Positions 21,723 to 30,418 of a DNA stretch of 30,418 bases are shown one piece after another. The DNA is from Schizophyllum amplum (taxonomy: Eukaryota; Basidiomycota; Agaricomycetes; Agaricales; Schizophyllaceae): assembly GCA_007026445.1 (NCBI GenBank), contig VDMD01000223.1, forward strand, positions 1 to 30,418, given 5' to 3'. Numbering within the stretch: position 1 is the first letter of the stretch; each line of letters begins with the position of its first letter. Under the pieces are notes generated by a model. It saw only the letters and a program-made list of their open reading frames with translations, searched no databases and was not told the DNA's origin. A program made the translations under genes and the position numbers.

Positions 21723-23239
21723 TCACATCACCGTACAGTCCGACTTGCTCTTCTTCTTCGCAAGTTGCCGCTGTCGATACTCCTCCATCTCAGCCAGATA
21801 CTTTTGCTTCTTCTCCTCTTTCTCGCGCTCGTACCGCTCCTGCGCCGCCCTCGCGCGCCTCTCTTCCTCCGCCTGCAACTGTTGTGCCAGTTGGTGGCTG
21901 CTCAAGCCTATCAGCGTCTTCCCCAACACCCAGCCGACAGATATTACTCACTCCGACATATCCCCACCACCTGGCACGCCCACCATCTCCGGCGCCTCCC
22001 CCGCAAAGTCGCCCCCCGCCGGGACCGACTTGCGAAAATCTGCGTCCACAAATGTCGACCACCCGCCGTCCACGTCCTCGAGCCGCTCCCACACGATGCT
22101 CGGCTCGTGCAGGAATATGGCGTCCGTGGCGAGGCTGTAGAGCGCGTCGTCGGCTCTGTATAAGACGGAGAGGTGCGAGGAGCGGAAGAGGGCGACGAGT
22201 TCGTTCGGGGGCAGGGTAGTGGCGAGGTGGAAGAGGCCGTGGTAGGTGAGTTGGGATTGGTTGGTGTGAATCCAGTCGCGTATGGCAATGGCTGGGTGGG
22301 TGAGTCAGTCAGGAGGTACAGGGGGATGAGTGGATGGGAGTGGAAAGGAGTGGAAGGCAAGAAGGAAGGGAAAATGTGTACCATCCCGAATCTTGCTCTT
22401 CTCCTCTTCTGTGTAACGTATGGTGGGCGCGGAAGGGCGCGCGCTGCTGGGCTCCGCCTCGCTCGACAAGCCCGCCGCGCTCGACTCGCCCACCGTGCTC
22501 AATCCACCCGCCGGGGACTCAACTTCTTCAAGCACAAGCTGCCCCTGCGTGAGATGGTCCACCTCCGCGATGAGCGACACGGCCGCGTCGTAGTCCGGAT
22601 ACCTCGCAATCACTTCCGCGTCCGCGCTCGCGGGGTCGACGAGCCAGCCGTGCACGAGGCGGATGCCTGCCTGCTCGAAGAGCTTGAGTTCACCGCCGTC
22701 ACCACCCGGGCGGAAGCTTGTCGCGCCGGTGAAGACGGGGTTTAGGTGCATGCCCTCTGTGGGGCATGTATGAGATGCATGTTGAGGTGATGAGGGAGGA
22801 AACGCGTTGGGGGAAGGAGGGAGGCAGGGCGCGCTTACGTTGTGTATGTGGCATGATGGAGAGGGCGGCGGAGATGTCAACGTCGGGGCAGCTGGTGAGA
22901 AGGTAGTCTGCGACGAGTTGCGAAAGATAGTCATAGGATACAGTCTTCCGGGACGGGGGAAGTATTTCGATCTTGCCGCGGAGTATGAGGATGTTGCCTG
23001 CATGCAGGGAATCAGCGAGCGACTGAGACTATATCCACAGCACATACATATTGCAATGAGTGAGCAGGGGCTATGGTTTCTCTGTTAGCTACATCCTTTC
23101 AAAAGAGGATATAGACGCACCCATTGAAGTTCTGAGTGATGATCTTATAATTCCTCCGCTCATCACCTGGACCAAACGCAATTTCCTTCAAGTACCACAC
23201 ATCCACGCTCAACGCGCGCTCAGAATTCCTTTGCGACAT
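21723..23239 (-). CDS. MINDY-family Lys48-specific deubiquitinase with CaaX tail
   Basis: Six exons (23239-23121, 23070-23048, 22997-22839, 22756-22382, 22291-21952, 21897-21723) give 396 residues. MINDY proteins are cysteine peptidases that trim Lys48-linked ubiquitin chains; the yeast member is Miy1. Seen here: Q36 and the catalytic Cys42 in ITQNFNGPCSLIAIC, ILILRGKIEILP, DYLSQLVADYLL, RLVHGWLVDP, QLTYHGL, the probable catalytic His265 in FRSSHLSVLY, and SIVWERLEDVDG. A ubiquitin-binding helix, QLAQQLQAEEE, leads into a charged coiled coil, and the protein ends in CTVM, a CaaX box for farnesylation and membrane attachment. A 23-nt exon carries Cys42. For the last exon I chose the CAG acceptor at 21898 (giving DHQLAQQL); the alternative GAG adds one residue. 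Confidence 0.9.
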
Positions 23240-23427
23240 GAAGGACGAGTATAACAGCTGTGGAGGCTACAGCAGGGCAGGGCGGTGCCGCACTCGCAAG
23301 GTTGGCCGACGATGGACGGGATCCGGCTGCGGGGCGCCCGGCCCGAGCTCCGCTGTCGCCCACGTGCGTCATCATCAACCCACGGTGCAGTTACGCGCCC
23401 GCGCCACCGCTCCTGTCACCGCCCATC
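23240..23427. promoter_or_regulatory. Divergent promoter region (MINDY / PPxY protein)
   Basis: Only 188 bases separate the two start codons. TATAACAGC near 23250 is weakly TATA-like. A shared promoter is inferred from the spacing. Confidence 0.4.
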
Positions 23428-23823
23428 ATGTCGCGCTCGCCGTCCAAAGCGTCCTCGCCGCCGCTGCCGCCGCCGACCTACTCAGAGGCGACGTCTTCGT
23501 ACCTTAGCCCCCCGCCGCAGTCGCAGGGGCCGCCGCCACCAGGCTCGCCTGCGTCTCGGCCAGTGGGCCTCCCCGGTAGCTCGTTCTACTATCCCGCGTC
23601 CCCTCGGTCGCAGCACGCAGCTTACTCTGGACCTACACCGCTACTGCCTACTGCTACCTCCCAGTACGCCGCGTTCCACGAGCAGGAGCTACTCCACGCT
23701 GCGGACGCGCGCGCCAAGTGGCGATTCATCAGCGCCGTTCTGTATGGAGTTGCGATATGGCTCTTCATCGGCTTCACGTTCGGGATGCTGCACGGGATGC
23801 ACGAGCTTCGAAGGAAGTGGTAG
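23428..23823 (+). CDS. Small PPxY-containing single-pass membrane protein
   Basis: Intronless, 131 residues from the ATG at 23428 (context CATCATGT); the open frame continues upstream only through non-ATG codons. The first 95 residues are Pro/Ser-rich and disordered and contain PPPTYSEA, a PPxY motif of the kind bound by WW domains of Rsp5/Nedd4 ubiquitin ligases. One hydrophobic helix near the C-terminus (FISAVLYGVAIWLFIGFTF) is followed by a short basic tail ELRRKW, so it is probably tail-anchored with a cytosolic N-terminus. I do not recognise a named family. It lies head to head with a deubiquitinase. A role as a membrane adaptor for ubiquitination is possible but rests only on the motif and the neighbour. 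Confidence 0.65.
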   Translation: MSRSPSKASSPPLPPPTYSEATSSYLSPPPQSQGPPPPGSPASRPVGLPGSSFYYPASPRSQHAAYSGPTPLLPTATSQYAAFHEQELLHAADARAKWRFISAVLYGVAIWLFIGFTFGMLHGMHELRRKW

Positions 23824-24877
23824 GCGCGAATGGGCCCTTGTATGTATGTGGCGAACCGTATAGACGTGATGGCGTAGCTTGCTGACGAGTCCGAATAGGA
23901 TGTTCCCTTTCTTCGTGACCCTTCACGCAGAACGCCTTGACGACCGTGGTCAGCGCTTATCTAATTGAATACACGCGCCTGCCCGAGGATAATCTAGCCG
24001 TACGATATTCACGACTGCTTTCTTTGTCTCCTAATTCTATTCGCTCACGACATACATCCCATCACAGTATCGCTCCAGCATGTTCTTGTATCAGTAATAT
24101 CAGGAACTCCATCGCGCACGCCTCCCTCCCTCTCCTTGAAGAGCTTCCCCTTGGAAATTCCTCCTCACTACAAATCCCGTATGTCGCGCGTGCTCAAAAA
24201 TGTCAAGGTAAACTCCGCCCGTGTCCGTCGTTCGCGTTCCCTCGTCAAGCTCCCGCCAACCTATCGGTCTCCTGGCCCATCCGAGCCAGCTCATCGAGGG
24301 CTTTATGCAATACATCGCGCACGTTGCATATGTGCTCCGCTTACTGGGCTACCCATCGTCTTCCAACTACCTCCGAGTCTCCATCCAGAACCCAGCTCAC
24401 GGGCGCCCATCGATGGTGCTCCTCCGCCGGGTACGATGTTGCTTCTCCTCGTAGCAAAGCCTGAGTGACTTTCCCGGAGCTTCATTGGCTGACTTGCCAG
24501 GAAGGTCATGACCTGGGACAAGGAGCATGCAAAATCGATAACATTTCGTGGGTTCTGTACCAAAATGGCTACAGGGGAGGGCCAGATATATCAGGTCGCG
24601 TGGGGAGCAAGATGCGTGAGTTGAGCTAGCACTTCTTCGAGCATAAGGATCTTTGGCATTCGTTACAAGACAGAGAAGCATTGCATATATCGAGAGCTGC
24701 AAGGATCGATGAGCACGCTATACAGCAGTCACGGCAGGGCACTCACCGTTACGCTCCAGGTTGTGATTTCGTAGGCGATGTACTTTCGAATTTTTCAGTG
24801 CTCACTCCGTTCCCATTTGTCCACTCCCCCTTGCCGGACGCCTCCCCCGAAGGTTTCTTGTGCGTCAGCGTTTTCAG
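23824..24877. other. Intergenic region with possible gene relics
   Basis: About 1050 bases between convergent genes. It contains short open frames at 24136-24468 and 24221-24454. A 27-nt piece at 24181-24207 coding MSRVLKNVK is followed directly by a GTAAAC splice donor, which looks like the first exon of a fungal epsin, but no ENTH-domain continuation follows. No gene can be supported here. Confidence 0.35.
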
Positions 24878-26755
24878 CTAGGCAGGAATACCCTGTCAGT
24901 ATGCTCCCCTTGACATGCTCCACCCAGCAGTACCCACCTGCGAATTTTCCCGCTCCAGATTCTTCAGCGCCTCCGCCTGCGCGCTCATCTTCGCACGCAT
25001 ATCCTCCAGGAGCGCCTGCAGGGAGTCCTGCCCGCCACCCGGCGTCGACGCGATGCTCTCCTGCCCACGCATCGGCTCGTCCTCCGTCCGTCGCCGCTTC
25101 GTGTCCGGCGTACTCAACGCGTGCGCAGGCCGCGCATCGAACACGTCCTCGCCGTCCCTGAAGCGCTTCCGACTGTCGCCCTGCGGGTAGTGCGCATCCG
25201 GCACACGTCGACTGCTGCTCGATCCTACCTCTTGACGCCCAGAGCGCGAGTCGTTACGCAAGCGTCGGACCACTGTGTCCATCTCCTGCTCGAGGAGGCG
25301 CACGGCGCGGTCCCCCTCGGCCCGCACGCGCGCGATCTCTTCCGAGGCCGCCTGTGCGACGCACTCGGTCTCTCGTGCGACGCGCACCTTAACCATGTCA
25401 CCGACAGCGCCTTCGACAACGGCCCACACGTCGGCCCAGGTGCGCTTGACATCGAGAACGCCCTGGTCGATCTTGCCTTTTGCGTCGACGTTGGACAGGA
25501 GCACATCGGCAATGACAGGGTCAATCGAGGACGATGCGGCTGGCGAGATCTTGGCAAGCGTACTGGAGATACTGGTGTACGTGTCGAGCTTCGCCTGCGT
25601 GCTGCTGAGGGTTGCGAGGGATGCGGAAGTATCGTGCGATATTCTGGGTCTGTGTGAGGCGTCTATTGCAAAGGAAAATATAGAGGAGCGCTTACTCTGC
25701 GATACGACGGAAGAGCTCGCCCAGCTTGTCCATTTGAGCTGCTTGCGTGATGGGCGGGAAGCGCCGTACCTCGGGAGTTGCGATGGGAGCGACAGACACC
25801 GGTGGTGCGCGTCTAGGCGGTGAAAGCGGCCGAGGCATGATTTGAGAGGCGCTGGGGGGCATTCTGGGACTCTCCGGAGGAGGCATGTCCTGCCGGCGAG
25901 GTACAAACTCCCGCGGGAGCGGGCCTGGAGGCGAACGGGGCCTTCGGTCTATCTCTCTATCTCTGGAGAAGTCGCGCGCCTAAGCTTGATGTTAGCGAAA
26001 CGCGTGCATGTGCAAAAATTGAGACGCACCGACGGCGGCGGCCCCTTGGGCGTGTGCGTTATCCGACCGCGCTCAGCATCAGTCTCCATCTTGACGTTCA
26101 CTAGCTCGCGCCGTTCCATTGCGCGGTCGTAGGACCGGCCGCGGTGATGCCTCTCGCGTTCCCTCTCGCGCTCGCGCTCCCCTCGGTCGCGATCGAAGCC
26201 ACGTTCCCTGTCCATGCTGCGCCCACGGTCCATGCTACGGCCCCTGCGTGCGTCTACGTCCTCGGCGCGCCCGGAGTGGTACGAGAAGGCGTTGTTTTGG
26301 GGCGGCAGCGGCGTGCTGAAGCGGTTCCCTCGCGGCGAGCTGGGGCCCGAGTCGTTGAAGGGGTGCGCGGCGGTTGTGGTCTGGCTGAAGGAAGGTTTGT
26401 GCTGAGGCGTGCTGGTAGTGCGTGGCCCGCTGTCGATGGGGCGCTTGTTGACGTTGGGCTCGCTGCCCGGCCAATTGGGATCGTTGGGGTGCACAAACCT
26501 GTGCAGTGAAGAAGCGAGTCTATTAGCAAATCTACCGAGCAAGCATGGCTTCATATATACGCACCTGCATCGTGCACCGTTCGGACATTCAGCCCTGATG
26601 GGTCGCGCTGTTTGTCGGTCATAATGCTATGTGGGAGGGCACGTTGCCTGTTAGTCTTCCGGTATTGTGATGCACGCATGAGCGTTGCGTACACGACATT
26701 GGTATCTCTTGTATGGATAGGTGCTGGCTGGCCCGCTGCGATGGCTGAAGGACAT
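24878..26755 (-). CDS. CCCH zinc-finger protein with Arg/Asp-rich and coiled-coil regions
   Basis: Six exons (26755-26693, 26626-26565, 26498-26030, 25979-25696, 25649-24938, 24892-24878) give 534 residues. The N-terminus holds a CCCH zinc finger: Cys20, then ECPNGARCRFVHP with C-x5-C-x3-H. In this model the first spacing is 14 residues instead of the usual 7-9. A low-complexity segment follows with RGRSMDR repeats and a run of Arg/Glu (DRGERERERERERHH), as in RNA-processing factors, then a Pro-rich linker, then a helical part (about residues 290-430) with coiled-coil character such as ARETECVAQAASEEIARVRA. Near the end are the nuclear signal DTKRRRTED and a second coiled coil LLEDMRAKMSAQAEALKNLE. 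RNA binding in the nucleus is the likely role. The first and last exons are small and the least certain. Confidence 0.8.
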
Positions 26756-27519
26756 TTTGTGCGACGCGGCCGGAGCCTACACCGGCCGAATACGCGAGAT
26801 GGCGGTGGGAAGTAAGTGCGGATAGATTTGCGGCGTTATCCTCTTCTGGTCGCGGCGAATAAGCGCGTACTCGAAAACAGACGACAAGCAGCCGAGGCAG
26901 CCTCGGTTTGGAAAAAGCAAACTTGCACCTTGGCGAACGCCTCGGGAGCGTCGCGAAGGTGCCGAACAATTGAGTAAAACAAAGATGCCTAAATAAGGCA
27001 ATTTGGGTGGCCTGCGCTCATCACTTCATTCCAACTTCACCAATAGTAGAATACTTCTGTTCTACATACGCGGCAAGGATACTAGCACAGGTAACCAATA
27101 AGTAGATGTCATTCTTTGACCCATCTAGGGCTTCGTCAGTATTGGGCTTTGGTATCATACAGGCGATGAGCACGAAGATGGGTATGGACGTGGTTAGTAC
27201 CAGCACACCGTACAACGGTTGGTGGTGAAAAATATAGTGACTGGGGCTGCAGTAAGTAGCCTGCTAGTAGAGATGACATTACTGTGATTCAAGCAGGGCG
27301 CACGAATGGACAGAGCCTGCTCTCCACCCGTCGCCCTCCGAGGCTCGAGAACCACCCGCAGTCGGAAAGCACAAGAAAGCGCGCGGATCACAGACCCTAC
27401 TGCAACAGACCTTACGAACATATAGGATCCCAGACCCGCTGCGCGTTCTATGAAGGAAGGGGAGAGAAGAGACAGCAGGAGGGAAGAGGAAGGAATTTGT
27501 TTGGCTGTTGCGCCATGGC
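26756..27519. other. Intergenic region with an orphan membrane-like open frame
   Basis: About 760 bases between two genes on the same strand. Part must be the promoter of the CCCH gene and the 3' UTR of the membrane-protein gene. A small palindrome CCGAGG-CAG-CCTCGG is at 26892-26906. The open frame at 27021-27240 is described separately. Confidence 0.35.
27021..27240 (-). CDS. Possible last exon or relic of a small membrane protein
   Basis: An open stretch of 73 codons follows a CCCAG acceptor-like site at 27241 and ends in TGA. It codes two hydrophobic segments (GVLVLTTSIPIFVLIACM and IYLLVTCASILAAYV) separated by a polar loop. The sequence looks protein-like and is less GC-rich than its neighbours. 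I find no start codon or upstream exon in frame: MSSLLAGYLLQ lies just upstream in another frame. It may be a small gene, a relic or chance. Function unknown. Confidence 0.2.
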
Positions 27520-29583
27520 TTAGATACCGCCGTAGGCGTCCGCCTCGTCGTACACAGTTGGCGGGCGCTCCTTCTTGACGGCGGCATCCGCGCTGACGCG
27601 AGCAGCGGGCGTGCCAGCCAACGCGGGAGCAGCCTGACCAGGAGCGGTGACGGTGTCCTTGGGTACCACGGGCGGCGGAGTGGTCGGTTCTGGAACCGCA
27701 GAGTTGGCAAGCGGGCTCGGACGAGGCTCGCCGACGACGGGCCCTAGGAAGGACGACATGCTGTTGTGAATCGAGCTCGGGTAGTCCTGACCAGGGAGGG
27801 TGCTCGAGTGGCTGTTGAACTGCATGTCCGGCAACGTCGGCGGCATCGAGTCGATCTGGTAGCGCGATACCGGCGGGTGCACAGACGAGGGCGGCTCCGG
27901 GAACTGGCCGATGGAGGCGTTCGATACGCTCGACATGCGCGCGTCCTTGGCATCGACGGAGACGTCGGCGAACGGCGAGACGAGGAGTTCGTTGGGCTGC
28001 GCAACAGGCATCGACTGGTGGGCGGGCTGAGCGATGGGCATCGGCTGGTGGGGCATGGGCGGTGACATGACACGCTGGCTGGGCGGCGCGACGGCGGTGA
28101 TCTGGGACGTGCTGCGCGCAAGGCCAATGGCGCTAGCAGACGCGACCGACGGCTGGCGCTGCATCTCCTGGCTCAACATCGTGCCATTGGACGGTTGGGG
28201 GTGAGCGGCTGCTGGAGGACCGGCTCGCCGCGCTCGTTGTACATGACATTGTAGTTGCCGGCGCCGGCACGGGTGACACCGACGGAGTGTATCCAGTGAC
28301 GTGCGGGTCCACGAAGGGATTGGCCGAAGACAGCGAAGCGTTGTTGTACGCTGGGTACTGAGAGTACTGGTTGTACTGCTGATACTGCGCGTACTGATCC
28401 TCCTGACCATACCCACAGGCTGCGCCGTAGTTCTCTGCACCATAGCCGTATTGCTCTCCGCTGTAGCCTCTGCGTGCGCGCTCTGGTTGTACGACGCCGG
28501 GGGGCGTTGTTGTACGCGAGTACGCGGCCGCGGGCGGTGACATCTTGCGCTCGATCATGCTAGGCGCCGGACGCGGGTTGAAGATCGACCCGTTGTTGTT
28601 GTCCGGGGGCAGCATGATCGCAGACTTGCGGAAGTTACCCGGGTTGAAACCGTCGTTGAACTGCTTGTTCCACTCGATCTCATCAGCCTGGCGTCTGCGG
28701 CGGCGCTGTGATCGCCAATGAGCTGCGAACGCTGATGCGAGTGATGGGGACATACGATGAACCAGGACGCGACGAAGAACAGCGCGACGACGCCGACGAT
28801 GCCTCCGATAACGCCGCCAGCGATACCGCCGGCGTTGGAGGTCGCACCGGAGGCGCTGACGGATGCCGATGCAGCGGAATTCGCGTTGCTAGCGCTAAAT
28901 GAAGCCGAAAGCGACTGGGTCACAAATGCTGTGCTCCGGCTAGACGTGGTCGGGTCCGCTAGCGTCGTTGTAACGTGGCTCGTGACAGGCGGCTTGCTCG
29001 TAGTCGCAGAGGTCGTCTTCAGGTAGGTGTAAATCACAGATGTATGAGTGTATAAAGTGTCCGATGCTTACCGGAGTCGAAGACGTGCTGGTTGTCGTGA
29101 CGCGGCTGCTGGACGAGCTGGACGTGGTGATCACTGACGAGGTCGTCACGCGCGACGTGGTAGTGGGCACAACAGCACTGGTGGTCGTCGGTTGCACGGA
29201 GGTGACGCGGCTCGTAGTCGCGGCGGCCGTAGTCGCTGTCGGGCGCGTGGTCTCTGCCGCAGTGGTCACTGCCGCACGGGTCGTCGTCTGCGCCGGCGTC
29301 ACTGCCGTGGCACTAGTAGTAGTCGTTCCGGTGGGATCTGGTGCAGCTTCAGTACTCTTGTAACATTCTGCTACCACACTATCCAGCACGCACTATGGTT
29401 CCCGAAGATCGACTCGAAGATATCGTCGTCATCGTCGTCGTCGTCGTCGTCGTCCGTGTCAGCCAAGGCCCCACCGGTACGCTGGCGCTTCACAAGCTCA
29501 TCGCCGTGGATGAGCGGCGCGACGTCGCGGGCCATACGGTTGAGTGATTTCACTACTCGCCGGTGCTGGACGGCAGAGTCCAT
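27520..29583 (-). CDS. Ser/Thr-rich single-pass membrane protein, likely frameshifted
   Basis: Exons 29583-29394, 29346-29072, 29016-28756 and 28705-27520. The outer part begins with about 60 residues holding a run of 11 Asp, continues with some 150 residues of Thr/Ser-rich stalk, and reaches one transmembrane helix (GVIGGIVGVVALFFVASWFI, about residues 223-242). RRRR on the inner side fixes an N-outside topology. The long cytoplasmic part has EIEWNKQFNDGFNPGNF, a Tyr/Gln-rich stretch (QYAQYQQYNQYSQY) and ends VYDEADAYGGI. The layout resembles fungal wall-stress sensors, but no signal peptide is visible. Near 28150-28290 the coding signal moves through three frames (via GNYNVMYNERGEPV), which suggests two single-base deletions or sequencing errors; a 31-nt intron would be needed otherwise. 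Exact protein length is therefore uncertain. Confidence 0.75.
29422..29454. repeat. CGT/GAC trinucleotide microsatellite in coding sequence
   Basis: A run of CGT triplets (with one CAT) on the forward strand encodes an Asp tract on the reverse strand, near the N-terminus of the membrane protein at 27520-29583. Such tracts vary in length between strains. Confidence 0.8.
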
Positions 29584-29884
29584 GTCGATGGTGAGTAGTC
29601 GGTTCGGTTGTGCGAGGTGTGGTAAAGAGAGTACAAGAAATGAGTGGAAGTAGTGCACAATACACCCTCCAGTGGCAAGAGTCGACGGGGAAACTGAACT
29701 GAAGAGAGTCTGAGGTGGCGGTTGAAAGGAAGTGGTAAGTTTCCAGGCACGCCATCTGTCGCAACGCAACCAGCGGCCGTTGCCCGGCCCGGTCTCTCAA
29801 CTCCTACTTATAAGTCCACCACGTGCATTATCCTGTATATATAGGACCCACAATTCTACATTGTATTTTACTCTCCAAAACAGT
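29584..29884. promoter_or_regulatory. Promoter region of the Ser/Thr-rich membrane protein gene
   Basis: About 300 bases between the dehydrogenase stop and the membrane-protein start, both on the reverse strand. It holds a TATATATA box at 29836-29843, a TTATAAG element near 29808 and an E-box CACGTG at 29820-29825. The E-box is the type bound by bHLH factors such as Pho4 or Cbf1. Assignment to the gene at 29583 follows from orientation. Confidence 0.4.
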
Positions 29885-30418
29885 CTACTGCTGAGCTTTG
29901 GGGCGGTGGTTGATGGTCGCGCTCGCCTGGCTCACTGGCAAAACAAAGACCTCTGCGAGGTTGACGTGTGGTGGACGCGATGCTGCCCACACGATCTCCT
30001 CCGCGATATCGGTGCCCGTCACTGCGCGAGGTATCAGTCGCGTAGGCGAGCCAAGCTTGGAAACACGCACATGGTTCAAGGCCTTCGTACACCTTGTCGG
30101 CCGCGCCCTTGTCGCCTCTGAAGCGGATGACAGAGAATTCGGTCTCGACCATTCCTGACAAAGGAGAAGTCAGCGGCCCGCGAGTGTGGCATAGCGATGG
30201 CAGCATACCAGGTTGAATCTCGGTTACGCGAATGGGCGTGCTGACGAGTTCCCTCATCATCGAGCCCTGGCGCATATATGTCAATCGCAGAAGCCTCTGG
30301 AAGCTTGCGAGTGACCCACCGTGAAAGCTCGCACGGCGTGCTTCGTGGCGGTATAGATAGAACCGCCAGCGTACGGCTCTCTGCCAGCAATAGAACCAAG
30401 GTTGATGATGTGGCCCGA
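29885..30418 (-). CDS. Short-chain dehydrogenase/reductase, 5' end outside window
   Basis: The 3' part of an NADP-dependent short-chain dehydrogenase close to yeast YMR226C and bacterial YdfG, which oxidise serine and other 3-hydroxy acids. Exons seen: 30418-30320 (continuing beyond the window), 30266-30209, 30154-30071 and 30021-29885, with consistent phases. The partial protein starts at [16 protein letters not shown] and contains the catalytic Tyr and Lys in YTATKHAV. It then has [20 protein letters not shown] (the PG motif after the sixth strand), [20 protein letters not shown] and [20 protein letters not shown], diagnostic for this subgroup. The nucleotide-binding half and start codon lie outside. 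A cytosolic enzyme is expected. Confidence 0.9.

Noticed and set aside
29040..29363. A Val/Thr-rich forward open frame
   Set aside because: It is the complement of the Thr-rich stalk of the membrane protein; the composition follows from the repeated codons.

Overview
This window is nuclear DNA from a basidiomycete fungus, most likely an Agaricomycete of the polypore type. The genes are compact and interrupted by many short introns (about 45-60 nt), usually with GTGCGT, GTAAGT or GTATGT donors and CAG or TAG acceptors. The coding DNA is GC-rich. The families present (a macrofage-activating-glycoprotein-like GPI protein, an UNC93-like transporter, basidiomycete F-box proteins) fit that group. 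I see no bacterial operon, CRISPR array, rRNA, tRNA or intact transposon. I assigned exon boundaries by hand: splice sites were chosen so that phases agree and conserved family residues join.

Layout, left to right. 251-1134 (-) RAB6/Ypt6 GTPase, divergent from 1301-3497 (+) methylenetetrahydrofolate reductase. 3789-4919 (-) F-box-like protein. 5488-7391 (+) UNC93-like membrane transporter with a 5-nt micro-exon. 7469-7835 (-) a 73-residue PIG-Y-like subunit of the first GPI-anchor enzyme. 8005-8472 (+) small coiled-coil protein. 8982-10658 (+) GFO/IDH/MOCA oxidoreductase. 11332-13095 (+) an F-box pseudogene with three lesions.

The right half starts with 13660-17688 (-), a 1278-residue Ser/Pro-rich disordered protein of unknown role. 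Next come 18469-19900 (-) a macrofage-activating-glycoprotein-like GPI-anchored protein, 20770-21485 (+) a PAP2 lipid phosphatase, 21723-23239 (-) a MINDY-family deubiquitinase ending in a CaaX box, and 23428-23823 (+) a small PPxY membrane protein. They are followed by 24878-26755 (-) a CCCH zinc-finger coiled-coil protein, 27520-29583 (-) a Ser/Thr-rich single-pass membrane protein with a likely double frameshift, and 29885-30418 (-) the 3' part of a short-chain dehydrogenase that runs off the window.

Most genes are housekeeping: vesicle traffic, folate metabolism, GPI synthesis, ubiquitin editing and redox. No single pathway unites them. Several sit as head-to-head pairs 166-188 bp apart (RAB6/MTHFR, PIG-Y/coiled-coil, MINDY/PPxY) that may share promoters. 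I found no clearly new multi-gene system. The best leads are the MINDY-PPxY divergent pair, the micro-exon, a perfect 12-bp inverted repeat, two separate 21-nt tandem repeats at gene 3' ends, and the disrupted genes.
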